From positions 308,277 to 372,276 of the forward strand of contig NZ_FOKE01000007.1 in assembly GCF_900112065.1 (NCBI RefSeq): a DNA stretch of 64,000 nucleotides, given 5' to 3'. How positions within the stretch are numbered: position 1 is the stretch's first letter; every line of letters starts with the position of its first letter. Origin of the DNA: Cohnella sp. OV330. GTDB taxonomy: Bacteria > Bacillota > Bacilli > Paenibacillales > Paenibacillaceae. The notes under the pieces were generated by a model. It had not been told where the DNA came from. It saw nothing but the letters and a program-made list of their open reading frames with translations, and did not search any database. This document shows, piece by piece, positions 43,703 through 51,923 of this stretch. Made by a program: the position numbers and the translations under genes.

Positions 43703-44932
43703 TCAGGCTTCCGCTTCAAGCTTGGCCCGGCCGTCCGGGCTTAGCCAAGTGCGCTTCCAGACGCCTTGCACGATCGACAGCGCGACGAGCGCGCCAAGCG
43801 CGATGCAGGCCATCGTGATAAAGCCGGGCGTATAGGAGCCGGTCTTGCCGTACAGGCTGCCGAGCAGCAGCGGCAGCAAGTAGCCGCCAAAGCCGCCGGC
43901 CGCGCCGACGATGCCGGTCAGCAGCCCGATGTCGGCGCCGAATCGCTGCGGGATCAATTGGAATACGGCGCCGTTGCCCGTCCCGAGACTCATCATCGCG
44001 AGGAAGAGAAGCGGGATGACGACGGCCAGCGGCGGCAGCGAAGAGATGGTGAGGAAAAGAAGGCCTGCCGCTGCGTACAAGACGATCAGCATGCGGATGC
44101 CGCCGATTTTGTCGGACAAGTATCCGCCTACTGGGCGGAAGAAGCTGCCGGCGATGACGCAGATCGTCGTGAAGTCGGCAGCGCGGACCGCGGACACGCC
44201 ATATTGGGCGTTGAAAAATATCGTCAGGTAATTGGTCAGGCCTACGAAGCCGCCGAACGTAACGCCGTACATGAGACAAAACAGCCAGGTATCGCGTTTT
44301 TTAAGCACGCTCGCGTATTGGGACAGCTTTTTCGGCGCAGGCTGCGTAGGGCTTTCTTTGGCAAAAACGGTAAAGACGATGAATACGATGCCGATCGGGA
44401 TGAGCGCGAGTCCGAATACGGTCTCCCAGCCGCCGAAGTGCGTGGCCAGCCGGTTGGCGAACAGCGTCGAAAATACCGTGCCGCTGTTGCCGGCGCCCGC
44501 GATTCCCATCGCGAGGCCTTGATATTGAGGGGGATACCACCGGCTGGCGAGCGGCAGCGCGGCGGCGAACGAAGCGCCTGCGAATCCGAGCAGAAGCGCT
44601 ACGATATATAGATGGTTCAGCGAATCCACGAACTGCCATCCCCACACGAGCGGCACCATCGTCGCGAGCAGTCCGAATTGTCCCGTGCGCTTCGGGCCGA
44701 TGTAGTCGGTTAGGAAGCCGAAGACGAGCCTGAGCAAGGAGCCGCCGAGGACGGGCAGCGCCACCAGGTTCGCCTTTTGAATCGCCGTCATCGGATAATC
44801 GTTCATCATGATGACCGCGAGCGGCCCGATCAACACCCAGACCATGAAGCTCATATCGAAATACAAGAATGCGCTAAATAATGTAGGTTTATGCCCGCTA
44901 TTCCAGAACCCTTTGTCTTTTACGATTTCCAT
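43703..44932 (-). CDS. narK: Nitrate/nitrite MFS transporter (NarK/NasA)
   Basis: 409-residue major facilitator with 12 predicted helices that brings in nitrate. Family motifs are G-F-A-G-A-S-F-A-A-A-L-P-L-A-S-R-W-Y-P (nitrate signature) near residue 110 and G-I-V-G-A-A-G-G-F-G-G near 345. ATG 44932 has GGGAGGCGG upstream; a longer frame to 45109 runs through the leader and is rejected. It diverges from nasBC, and both have matching leader hairpins. Confidence 0.94.
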   Translation of the reverse strand: MEIVKDKGFWNSGHKPTLFSAFLYFDMSFMVWVLIGPLAVIMMNDYPMTAIQKANLVALPVLGGSLLRLVFGFLTDYIGPKRTGQFGLLATMVPLVWGWQFVDSLNHLYIVALLLGFAGASFAAALPLASRWYPPQYQGLAMGIAGAGNSGTVFSTLFANRLATHFGGWETVFGLALIPIGIVFIVFTVFAKESPTQPAPKKLSQYASVLKKRDTWLFCLMYGVTFGGFVGLTNYLTIFFNAQYGVSAVRAADFTTICVIAGSFFRPVGGYLSDKIGGIRMLIVLYAAAGLLFLTISSLPPLAVVIPLLFLAMMSLGTGNGAVFQLIPQRFGADIGLLTGIVGAAGGFGGYLLPLLLGSLYGKTGSYTPGFITMACIALGALVALSIVQGVWKRTWLSPDGRAKLEAEA

Positions 44933-45054
44933 TGGAATCCGCCTCCCATGATATACAAAATCACATATGGTTCGGGCGTGTTCACGCGCCAAGGCGGGTG
45001 CCGAAAAACGAAAAGACGCACCTTGACCATGGCGAAAGTGACACCCCAGTGCGC

Positions 45055-45070
45055 GGTACGTCGTTGTACC
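45055..45070 (-). promoter_or_regulatory. narK leader hairpin with AACGAC hexaloop (ANTAR-type site)
   Basis: On the minus strand GGTAC-AACGAC-GTACC. The loop has A at position 1 and G at position 4, as in RNA targets of ANTAR proteins. It is identical to the loop in the nasB leader, while the stem differs by a compensating base pair. I could not draw a convincing second hairpin; a T-rich stretch near 45000-45015 may follow a weak terminator. Confidence 0.65.
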
Positions 45071-45114
45071 GGGCGATCGGATGCTTTCGGTCACGTCATT
45101 GTGAGCCAATTTGG

Positions 45115-45144
45115 ATTATACAGGGGTCGCAAAAGTCATGTCAA
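45115..45144 (-). promoter_or_regulatory. narK promoter
   Basis: On the minus strand TTGACA (45144-45139), 18 bases, TATAAT (45120-45115). Both boxes are consensus. The resulting leader is about 175 bases long. Confidence 0.8.
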
Positions 45145-45221
45145 TATATATAACATAATAATTAATTTCGCCGTGATCCGTGCATCGTTTAGAGAATATA
45201 TCTAAAAGTAAGTAATGATTA

Positions 45222-45250
45222 TTGACATCGATTGTTTCTCGGCCTATGCT
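45222..45250 (+). promoter_or_regulatory. nasBC promoter
   Basis: TTGACA (45222-45227), 17 bases, TATGCT (45245-45250). A strong promoter without an obvious activator site, in keeping with control by antitermination downstream. Confidence 0.8.
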
Positions 45251-45264
45251 GAATAAAGAATCCG

Positions 45265-45327
45265 CGGCACAACGACGTGCCCGAAACCGGCGACGAAGCC
45301 CGCCCCGATGGAGGGGACGGGTTTTTT
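45265..45327 (+). promoter_or_regulatory. nasBC leader: two hexaloop hairpins and overlapping terminator
   Basis: Hairpin 1: CGGCAC-AACGAC-GTGCCCG (45265-45283). Hairpin 2: CGGC-GACGAA-GCCCG (45288-45302). Both have six-base loops with G at position 4 and a bulged C at the same place in the 3' arm. The 3' arm of hairpin 2 is also the 5' arm of a terminator: CCCGCCCC (45299-45306) pairs with GGGGaCGGG (45313-45321), then six T. Hairpin 2 and the terminator exclude each other. This is the layout of ANTAR-controlled antitermination. Confidence 0.78.
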
Positions 45328-45373
45328 ATGTTCTTTTTCGGCATTTGCCGCGGCGCAGGAAGGGGGAGTATGC

Positions 45374-47479
45374 ATGGCGAAGCCCAAGCTCGTATTGGTC
45401 GGCAACGGCATGGCCGGCATTCGTTGTCTCGAAGAGATCCTCGAATTGGCGCCCGACGCCTTCGAAGTTACCGTGATCGGCAAAGAGCCGACGCCGAATT
45501 ACAATCGCATTCAGCTCTCCAAGGTGCTGCAAGGCGGTACTTCGCTTCAGGACATCATCTTGAACGATTGGTCCTGGTACGCGGAACGAGGAATCCGGCT
45601 GCTCACGGGAGAATCGGTCGTCCGCGTTCGCACGGGCGAACGCAGGGTGGAGACCGAGACGGGCCTCCGCCTCGATTATGACAAGCTGATCCTTGCGACG
45701 GGCTCGTCCGCTTTCGTGCCGCCGCTCCCGGGCGCAGGCAAGCCCGGCGTGCTGGCGTTTCGAACGATCGAGGATTGCCGCCAGATCATGGAGGCTGCGG
45801 CCCAATACCGCAAGGCTGCCGTGTTGGGAGGCGGGCTGCTCGGCCTTGAAGCTGCTCGGGGTCTCCTTAATCTGGGCATGGAGGTGGAAGTCGTCCACAA
45901 CTCCCCCTTCCTGATGAATCGCCAGCTTGACCGCATGTCCGCCGAACTGCTGCGTACCGCGCTGGAAGAACAGGGCATGCGGTTCAGGCTCGGCAAGACG
46001 ACGAATCGGATTTTCGGTCGCAAACGCGCGGAAGGTCTTCTGTTCGCGGACGGCACGAAGCTCGATGCCGACTTGATCGTGCTGTCGGTCGGCATCAGCC
46101 CGAACGTCGCGTTCGCGAAGGCGAGCGGCATCGAGACCAATCGCGCGGTCATCGTCAACGATTATATGGAGACGAACGTGCCGGACGTCTATGCGGTCGG
46201 CGAATGCGCCGAGCACAGAGGGATCGCGTACGGACTCGTCGCGCCGCTCTATGAGCAGGGCAAAGTGCTGGCGCGCGTCGTCTGCGGACTCGAGGCGGAG
46301 CCGTATGCCGGAAGCATGCCTTATGCGCAATTGAAAGTAGCGGGCATCAACGTGTTCTCCGCGGGCGTCGTGCGCGACGGGGAAGCGAACACCGTGCTGC
46401 AGGCGTATGACGGTTTGCGCGGGACGTACAAACGGGTCACTGCGGAAAACGGGCGTATCGCGGGCGTCGTCCTGTACGGCGACACGGACGAAGGGCAGAC
46501 GCTGCTCGGCCATCTGAAGCGGCGCTCCAAGGTCGAAGCGCTGGCGCGCGCGCAGTCAAGCGGGGCGCCGGCCGGCAGTGCGGGCGACGCGGCTGCGGCG
46601 GCGATGGCGGATGCGGATACGGTATGCGGCTGCAACGGCGTGTGCAAAGGCGCGATCGTCCGCTCGGTGACCGAGGACGGCTCGGACACGATCGAGCTCG
46701 TCCGGGAGCGGACGAAGGCATCGAGTTCGTGCGGCGGCTGCAGCGGCATGGTCGCGGCGATCCTGCGCGCGGCGCTGGCAGGCGCGGCCTCGGCCGCGCC
46801 GCCGGATCCCGCGCTGTGCGACTGTACGCCCCTCGGCCATCGCGCGCTCAGACTCGCCCTGGCGGAAAAAGGTTTGCGCACGCCTGCGGAAGCGATGGCC
46901 GAATTGAATTGGCGAACGGCGGACGGTTGCGTCGTCTGCAAGAGCGCGCTTCGATATTATACGCGGGATCCCATGGGGACTTCCGGCGCGGCTCATGATG
47001 AATGGCTATTTTCCATACAAGTCGGGGAAGTCCGGGGCGGCAGCGGATCGAGGGAGGGCCTTGCCGCGGGCATGGCCGCTACGCTGAGCCGAAGGCTTGC
47101 GGACGCAGCGCTGCCCAGCCGGGTACAGGCTGCCATCGCCGGCTTGGCCGACGAACCGGTCGGCCTGCTCGTTCGGGATATCGGTCTCGCCCGGGCCCCG
47201 GCTGGCTGGGAGCTGTATGCCGGCGGCCATGCGGAGCGGCCGGTCAAGCAGGCGCAGCTCATCGCCGTCGAGCCTTCCGCGGATACGGCGCTCGAGATGG
47301 CCGAAGCGCTGCTGCGGTGGTATCGGGCCGAGGCGGACTACGGCGAGCCGGTCTGGCGATGGCTCGAGCGCACGGGCCTGTCCGCCGCGCGCGAGCGGCT
47401 TCTTGACGACGAGGCTCGCGAGGCGATGCTGGCGGAGGGCGTCGCCGCAAGCGACGGCCGAGCCGCGATCGGCATATGA
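45374..47479 (+). CDS. nasB: Assimilatory nitrate reductase electron-transfer subunit (NasB)
   Basis: 701-residue flavoprotein that passes electrons from NAD(P)H to NasC. FAD and NAD sites fill the first 400 residues (V-L-V-G-N-G-M-A-G; V-G-E-C-A-E-H-R-G). Two BFD-like [2Fe-2S] modules follow (C-G-C-N-G-V-C...C-G-G-C from about 417; C-D-C-T-P...C-V-V-C). Unlike NirB it lacks the siroheme part; a poorly conserved C-terminal 160 residues remain. Start ATG 45374 has GGAAGGGGGA upstream. nasC follows. Confidence 0.92.
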   Translation: MAKPKLVLVGNGMAGIRCLEEILELAPDAFEVTVIGKEPTPNYNRIQLSKVLQGGTSLQDIILNDWSWYAERGIRLLTGESVVRVRTGERRVETETGLRLDYDKLILATGSSAFVPPLPGAGKPGVLAFRTIEDCRQIMEAAAQYRKAAVLGGGLLGLEAARGLLNLGMEVEVVHNSPFLMNRQLDRMSAELLRTALEEQGMRFRLGKTTNRIFGRKRAEGLLFADGTKLDADLIVLSVGISPNVAFAKASGIETNRAVIVNDYMETNVPDVYAVGECAEHRGIAYGLVAPLYEQGKVLARVVCGLEAEPYAGSMPYAQLKVAGINVFSAGVVRDGEANTVLQAYDGLRGTYKRVTAENGRIAGVVLYGDTDEGQTLLGHLKRRSKVEALARAQSSGAPAGSAGDAAAAAMADADTVCGCNGVCKGAIVRSVTEDGSDTIELVRERTKASSSCGGCSGMVAAILRAALAGAASAAPPDPALCDCTPLGHRALRLALAEKGLRTPAEAMAELNWRTADGCVVCKSALRYYTRDPMGTSGAAHDEWLFSIQVGEVRGGSGSREGLAAGMAATLSRRLADAALPSRVQAAIAGLADEPVGLLVRDIGLARAPAGWELYAGGHAERPVKQAQLIAVEPSADTALEMAEALLRWYRAEADYGEPVWRWLERTGLSAARERLLDDEAREAMLAEGVAASDGRAAIGI

Positions 47480-47532
47480 AAAGCGGCGTCGGGTATCGCT
47501 CGACCGCTATTGCGCTTAAGGAGGAATCGCCT

Positions 47533-49659
47533 ATGCAAGCCATGCAGGCAAGCTTCGATACCCAGTGCCCGTTCTGCAGCGTTCAGTGCAAGATGCGGGT
47601 CATCGAAGAGAAACATACCGACCGGCGGCCGACGTACAAAATCGAAGGACTGCCCAACGCCGCTTCCCAAGGGCGGCTATGCGTCAAAGGCATCAACGCC
47701 TATCAGCACGCCCTGAGCCGGGATCGCCTGCGGAAGCCGCTGCTGAAGACAGACGGCGAATTTCGCGAGATCTCCTGGGAAGCGGCGCTGGACGTTATCG
47801 CGGACCGCTTCTCCGCCACACAGGCGGAGCATGGCGCGGATGCCGTCGGCCTCTATGGCGGCGGTTCTCTGACCAATGAGTCAGCCTACGCGCTAGGCAA
47901 GTTTGCGCGCGTGGCGCTTAAGACGCGGTACGTGGATTACAATGGCCGCTTTTGCATGTCGGCTGCAGCGTCCGCGGGCGTCAAGACGTTCGGCCTTGAC
48001 CGTGGGCTGACCAATCCGCTGTCCGAGGTGACGCAGGCGGAATGCATCGTGCTGGCCGGCACGAACATCGCCGATTGCCAGCCAACGCTGATGCCGTACT
48101 TCACGAAAGCCAAAGAAAACGGCGCCTTCTTCATCGTCATCGACCCGCGGACGACCAAGACGGCCGAGATGGCCGATATTCATCTGAAAGTGAAGCCCGG
48201 CACGGACTTGGCGCTCGCGAACGGCCTCCTGAAGGTCGTCGTCGAAGAAAAGCTGACGAACCCTTCGTTCATCGCGTCCCGCACAAGCGGGTTCGAGGAT
48301 GTGCTGTCGTACGTATCGTCGCTTGAGCTCAGCGACATCGCGTCGCTGACCGGCGTCGACGAAGCGGACATCCGGCGGGCGGCGCGCGCCTTCGGACGGG
48401 CGGCCTCCGGCATGGTCTTCACCGCGCGCGGCGTCGAGCAGCACCGCGACGGACATATGGCCGTGCGGGCGTTTTTGAACCTGATCCTCGCCACCGGCAA
48501 GATCGGCAAGCCGGGCTGCGGATACGGCGCCGTGACCGGGCAAGGCAACGGGCAGGGGGGGAGGGAGCATGGGCAAAAAGCCGATCAGCTCCCCGGCTAT
48601 CGGCTCATCGAAAATGCGGAAGACCGCGCTTACGTCGCGAGCGTGTGGGGCGTCGACCCGGCCGATTTGCCCGGCAAAGGCGTTTCTGCTTACGAGATGA
48701 TGGAGCTCGTGCACAAGCGGGATATCCGCGCGCTGCTCGTGATGTCTTCGAATCCCGTCGTCTCGAACCCGAATGCGGACTTCGTCGAAGAGGGCTTGCG
48801 CCGCCTCGATTTTCTGGTCGTGGCGGACCTTTTCCTCTCGGAGACGGCGCTCATGGCCGATCTGGTGCTGCCCGCGACCGCTTTCCTGGAAAACGAAGGC
48901 ACATTGACGAACCTCGAGGGTCGCGTGCTGCTTCGGGGCGGAGACCGTCCGGCGCCCGGAGAAGCCCGCCATGACTGGCGAATCCTTTCCGACCTCGCGG
49001 CGCGGCTGGGCAAGGGGGCCTATTTCCCGTACACGACGGCGGAGCAGATCTTCGAGGAACTGCGCCTCGCGAGCAAGGGCGGCGCCGCGGATTATTACGG
49101 CATCACCTACGAGCGGTTGAGGCGGGAAGGCGGCGTCTATTGGCCATGTCCCGATCCCGAAGGTCCCGGGACGGCGAGGTTGTTCGAGCGGAAGTTCGCG
49201 CACCCCGACGGCAAGGCCGCGTTCGCGAAGGCGGTTCACGACGTGCCTGGAGAGACGGAGGACGAAGCTTATCCGCTCGTCATGACGAACGGCAGAATGC
49301 TGTCCCACTATTTGACCGGGGTCCAGACGCGGCGCAGCCCGACGCTGCTCGCCAGGGAGCTCGAGAACGTGATGGAGATCCATCCTCGGACGGCGGAGCG
49401 CTACCGCATCGGGGACGGAGAGCTCGTGCGGGTCGTTTCCCGCAGAGGCAGCATGATCGTGCGCAGCCGGTTGACCGCGGACATCCGGGAGGATACCGTA
49501 TTCGTGCCGATGCACTGGGGCGGCGTGCAAAACGTCAACAACGCGACCAATCCATTGCTCGATCCTTTTTGCAAAATGCCGGACTTCAAAACCTCCGCCG
49601 TGCGAATCCGGTCGCTGAACGCGGCCGATCTGGCGGCTCTTGCTGCATCGGAAGCATAA
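47533..49659 (+). CDS. nasC: Assimilatory nitrate reductase catalytic subunit (NasC)
   Basis: 708-residue molybdopterin (bis-MGD) enzyme reducing nitrate to nitrite in the cytoplasm. The [4Fe-4S] ligands are Cys12, Cys15, Cys19 and Cys50 (C-P-F-C-S-V-Q-C...G-R-L-C-V-K-G). Typical cofactor segments follow, such as G-Q-G-N-G-Q-G-G-R-E-H-G and V-P-M-H-W-G-G. ATG 47533 has AAGGAGGA 7 bases upstream; an ATG at 47476 overlapping the nasB stop is less likely. It is co-transcribed with nasB. Confidence 0.95.
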   Translation: MQAMQASFDTQCPFCSVQCKMRVIEEKHTDRRPTYKIEGLPNAASQGRLCVKGINAYQHALSRDRLRKPLLKTDGEFREISWEAALDVIADRFSATQAEHGADAVGLYGGGSLTNESAYALGKFARVALKTRYVDYNGRFCMSAAASAGVKTFGLDRGLTNPLSEVTQAECIVLAGTNIADCQPTLMPYFTKAKENGAFFIVIDPRTTKTAEMADIHLKVKPGTDLALANGLLKVVVEEKLTNPSFIASRTSGFEDVLSYVSSLELSDIASLTGVDEADIRRAARAFGRAASGMVFTARGVEQHRDGHMAVRAFLNLILATGKIGKPGCGYGAVTGQGNGQGGREHGQKADQLPGYRLIENAEDRAYVASVWGVDPADLPGKGVSAYEMMELVHKRDIRALLVMSSNPVVSNPNADFVEEGLRRLDFLVVADLFLSETALMADLVLPATAFLENEGTLTNLEGRVLLRGGDRPAPGEARHDWRILSDLAARLGKGAYFPYTTAEQIFEELRLASKGGAADYYGITYERLRREGGVYWPCPDPEGPGTARLFERKFAHPDGKAAFAKAVHDVPGETEDEAYPLVMTNGRMLSHYLTGVQTRRSPTLLARELENVMEIHPRTAERYRIGDGELVRVVSRRGSMIVRSRLTADIREDTVFVPMHWGGVQNVNNATNPLLDPFCKMPDFKTSAVRIRSLNAADLAALAASEA

Positions 49660-49716
49660 AAGGGTCCGATCGCGGGCAAACTGACCTCATCAAGCATCGC
49701 GAGGGAGGAAAGCCCG

Positions 49717-49920
49717 ATGAGCGATACGACGGATTATCTGAAATATGTCGCGGAGCGCTCTGTCGCCTATCTGAACCTGCCGGCCGACGAACGCCGCGAG
49801 CGGCGCAAAAAAAAGCGGGAGCCCTGGCAGATTCGCTGGTTCGGCCAGTTGTTGCCGCTTGGGATCCGTATATGGATCGCCAACCGCAAAAAAGAAGAAG
49901 AGCCTGCAGCTCGGGTCTGA
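49717..49920 (+). CDS. yqzE: YqzE family protein
   Basis: 67-residue basic protein: D-Y-L-K-Y-V-A-E-R-S-V-A-Y-L...E-R-R-E-R-R-K-K-K-R-E-P-W...W-F-G-Q-L-L-P-L-G-I. This is the YqzE pattern of Bacillales, where the gene lies near the competence comG operon; no comG gene is here. GGGAGG precedes ATG 49717. Function unknown. Confidence 0.82.
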   Translation: MSDTTDYLKYVAERSVAYLNLPADERRERRKKKREPWQIRWFGQLLPLGIRIWIANRKKEEEPAARV

Positions 49921-49946
49921 CGACCGGGGCCATGCGGGCTCTTTTT
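49899..49946. terminator. Bidirectional terminator between yqzE and the 301-residue protein gene
   Basis: AGAGCCTGC pairs with GCGGGCTCT; T-rich on both sides (TTTTTGC on plus, TTCTTCTTTTTT on minus). The stem begins inside the last yqzE codons. Confidence 0.8.
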
Positions 49947-49961
49947 GCATCCATCATTGAT

Positions 49962-50867
49962 TTAACGATAAAAAAGGCCGTCGCTCAGTTTTACGAGCGC
50001 ATCAAGCGGAATAAATCGCGAGCCGTTCATGTCGAGCGCGAGATCGAGCCGGCCGCCCTGCCAACGCTGGTAGCCGACGACGGACTGCGCGTACAGCATC
50101 TTGTCGCCGAGCGGCTCGGCGACGTACACGAGGCGATTCTTTGCTTTGAGGCGGGCGATTAACCGGTCCGGCTGCGGGGCGAAGGGCTTGTCGCCGAGCA
50201 GCCAGGACAAGCGTTCATAGGGATCGAACGTCTCGGCCGCGGTCAGCAAACGGAGCTCGCGCGGCTTATCCGGAGCTGCGCCAGCGTCTGCGGGCATATA
50301 CGGTTCGCCAGCGGCAGCAGCCAGCCACTGCGACTCGTTGTCGACGGGCAGCAGCTCCGCGGTTTTGGCGTCCAGCCAGATCGTCTTCTTCGCGAGCTTC
50401 ACCTCCCAAGCTGCGGCGAAGGGGTGAATATAATGCTTGACCGCGCGAAAAGCGTTCGAGGTCGCAGTCGGAATATAACCGCCTGTAGCCAGAGCTATGC
50501 GCAATGTCGTCGTATCGAACAGCGGCTTGGGGCCGAGGCCGTATTCGCCCAGCCTGCAGCTGCCGTCTTCTGCAGCGTAGACGACGGCATAGCCGAGCGG
50601 CGTTCCCTTCGGCCCCACGACGGTAGCGAGCCAGCCGTGCGTGCCGGGACCGAGCGCCTCGATGCGCGGCAAACCCGTTTTCCAGGCCGAGAAGCCCGGC
50701 TGGCCCGACAACTGCGAGACGATGGCCGCGGCGCATCGGGCGGGATCGTTCGTATCCGCGGGAACCGGCGCCGCGGCCGACCGGGCTGCGGCGAAGACGC
50801 TCAAGACGGACAACAGAAGGACGAGCAGCAGCGGCCTGAAGGCGGCGGCCCGGTTAGCTTTACGCAT
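49962..50867 (-). CDS. Secreted protein of unknown function
   Basis: 301 residues with a clear signal peptide (R-P-L-L-L-V-L-L-L-S-V-L-S, cleavage near A-R-S-A-A-A). The mature part has no membrane segment and no motif I recognise; it contains W-L-D-A-K-T-A-E-L-L-P-V-D-N and ends near S-D-G-L-F-Y-R. It sits between yqzE and yqhG but in the direction of yqhG. AGGTGATACG precedes ATG 50867. Confidence 0.75.
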   Translation of the reverse strand: MRKANRAAAFRPLLLVLLLSVLSVFAAARSAAAPVPADTNDPARCAAAIVSQLSGQPGFSAWKTGLPRIEALGPGTHGWLATVVGPKGTPLGYAVVYAAEDGSCRLGEYGLGPKPLFDTTTLRIALATGGYIPTATSNAFRAVKHYIHPFAAAWEVKLAKKTIWLDAKTAELLPVDNESQWLAAAAGEPYMPADAGAAPDKPRELRLLTAAETFDPYERLSWLLGDKPFAPQPDRLIARLKAKNRLVYVAEPLGDKMLYAQSVVGYQRWQGGRLDLALDMNGSRFIPLDALVKLSDGLFYR

Positions 50868-50993
50868 CGTATCACCTATAATCGTCGAATTGTTCGGGCT
50901 TGTCCGTTCATTGTACCGGAGCCGCGCCGCCGATGGTGCCGGATGCTGTCCGGCTGAGCAACGGGAAGGGCTTCTATTTTTGTCGCAAGGAGG

Positions 50994-51920
50994 CTAATGG
51001 ATGCCGGGCAGATGGAAAAGTCCGCAGTTCATGACGGATAACGTCACTCTCGGCCGGTATTGCCAGTCGATCTCGGATTCCCGCTGGGCGAGCCGTTGCG
51101 ACAGGGTCTCCTTTTCCTCGTCGGTCACGGCCCGTCCGATCATCGGGTCATAGTAGGACCGGATCCGCCGCAGCTCGTCCTGCCTCCGGTCCTCGGCTTC
51201 GGCCGCCCAGACGAAGTCGCCCGACTTGAGCTTGCGCTCGAGCGCCTGCTCGAGCTGGCTCATCGCCTTCTTGAGCGACAGTCCGTTGGGCAGCAGGTGC
51301 ACGTTGGAAGGGAGCTTCGGCGTCAGCTTGCGGCCGCGGAGCCCTTCGAGGAACCGCTCGTCGATGTAGCCGGTGGCCAGCGAGATGCCCCAGCCGTACA
51401 TTTCCTCGCGCTTCATGTCGCATTCGTAGTCCACTTTAAAATTGACGCCGAGCCATGCCGTGTACGGATTGGAGCCGAGCCGGTCCGCCCGTCCCCTCGG
51501 CGGCTCTTCGAACATGGCGACGCAGCGTCCGCCGTCGCGAACGGCGCCGAAGATCTGCGCGAGCCGCCCCGAGCCGAAGTACAGGTCCTCGCGCAGCACG
51601 CGGACGGGAGCGACGTTGAAGCCTAAGGGGGAGAGCCCGGGAGCTGGGACGGCAGTCCCTTGTTGCTCTGCGAGGTCCGACGCCTCTTCGGCTTCCCCGG
51701 CATCGTCGTCGTCGCGCCCGAACTGCCATCCGAACGTCAGCGTCTCCGGCGGCGTGCCCGTGCGCTCCACGAAGCCCCAATAGTAGGGGCGGTTCGTCAG
51801 CCGCTTGTCCGCCTCCGGAGACAGCCTGACCGTCACGCTGCCTTTCGCCTTTTCGATAATGTCGCAGCCCGTCGCCTCGAGATAGGACATCACGAATTTT
51901 TCCACCTGTCTGGCGTTCAT
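50994..51920 (-). CDS. yqhG: YqhG family protein
   Basis: 308-residue cytoplasmic protein of the YqhG family (N-A-R-Q-V-E-K-F-V-M-S-Y-L-E-A-T-G-C; R-P-Y-Y-W-G-F-V-E-R-T-G). An acidic insert at about 70-85 is not part of the core. It starts three bases after the yqhH stop codon, and the same pair occurs in Bacillus subtilis, so they work together or are at least co-transcribed. Biochemical role unknown. Confidence 0.85.
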   Translation of the reverse strand: MNARQVEKFVMSYLEATGCDIIEKAKGSVTVRLSPEADKRLTNRPYYWGFVERTGTPPETLTFGWQFGRDDDDAGEAEEASDLAEQQGTAVPAPGLSPLGFNVAPVRVLREDLYFGSGRLAQIFGAVRDGGRCVAMFEEPPRGRADRLGSNPYTAWLGVNFKVDYECDMKREEMYGWGISLATGYIDERFLEGLRGRKLTPKLPSNVHLLPNGLSLKKAMSQLEQALERKLKSGDFVWAAEAEDRRQDELRRIRSYYDPMIGRAVTDEEKETLSQRLAQRESEIDWQYRPRVTLSVMNCGLFHLPGIH

Positions 51921-51923
51921 GCG

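Noticed and set aside
44940..44970. Fnr box before narK
   Set aside because: TGTGA is followed by a spacing that does not fit TGTGA-N6-TCACA, and it lies downstream of the consensus promoter.
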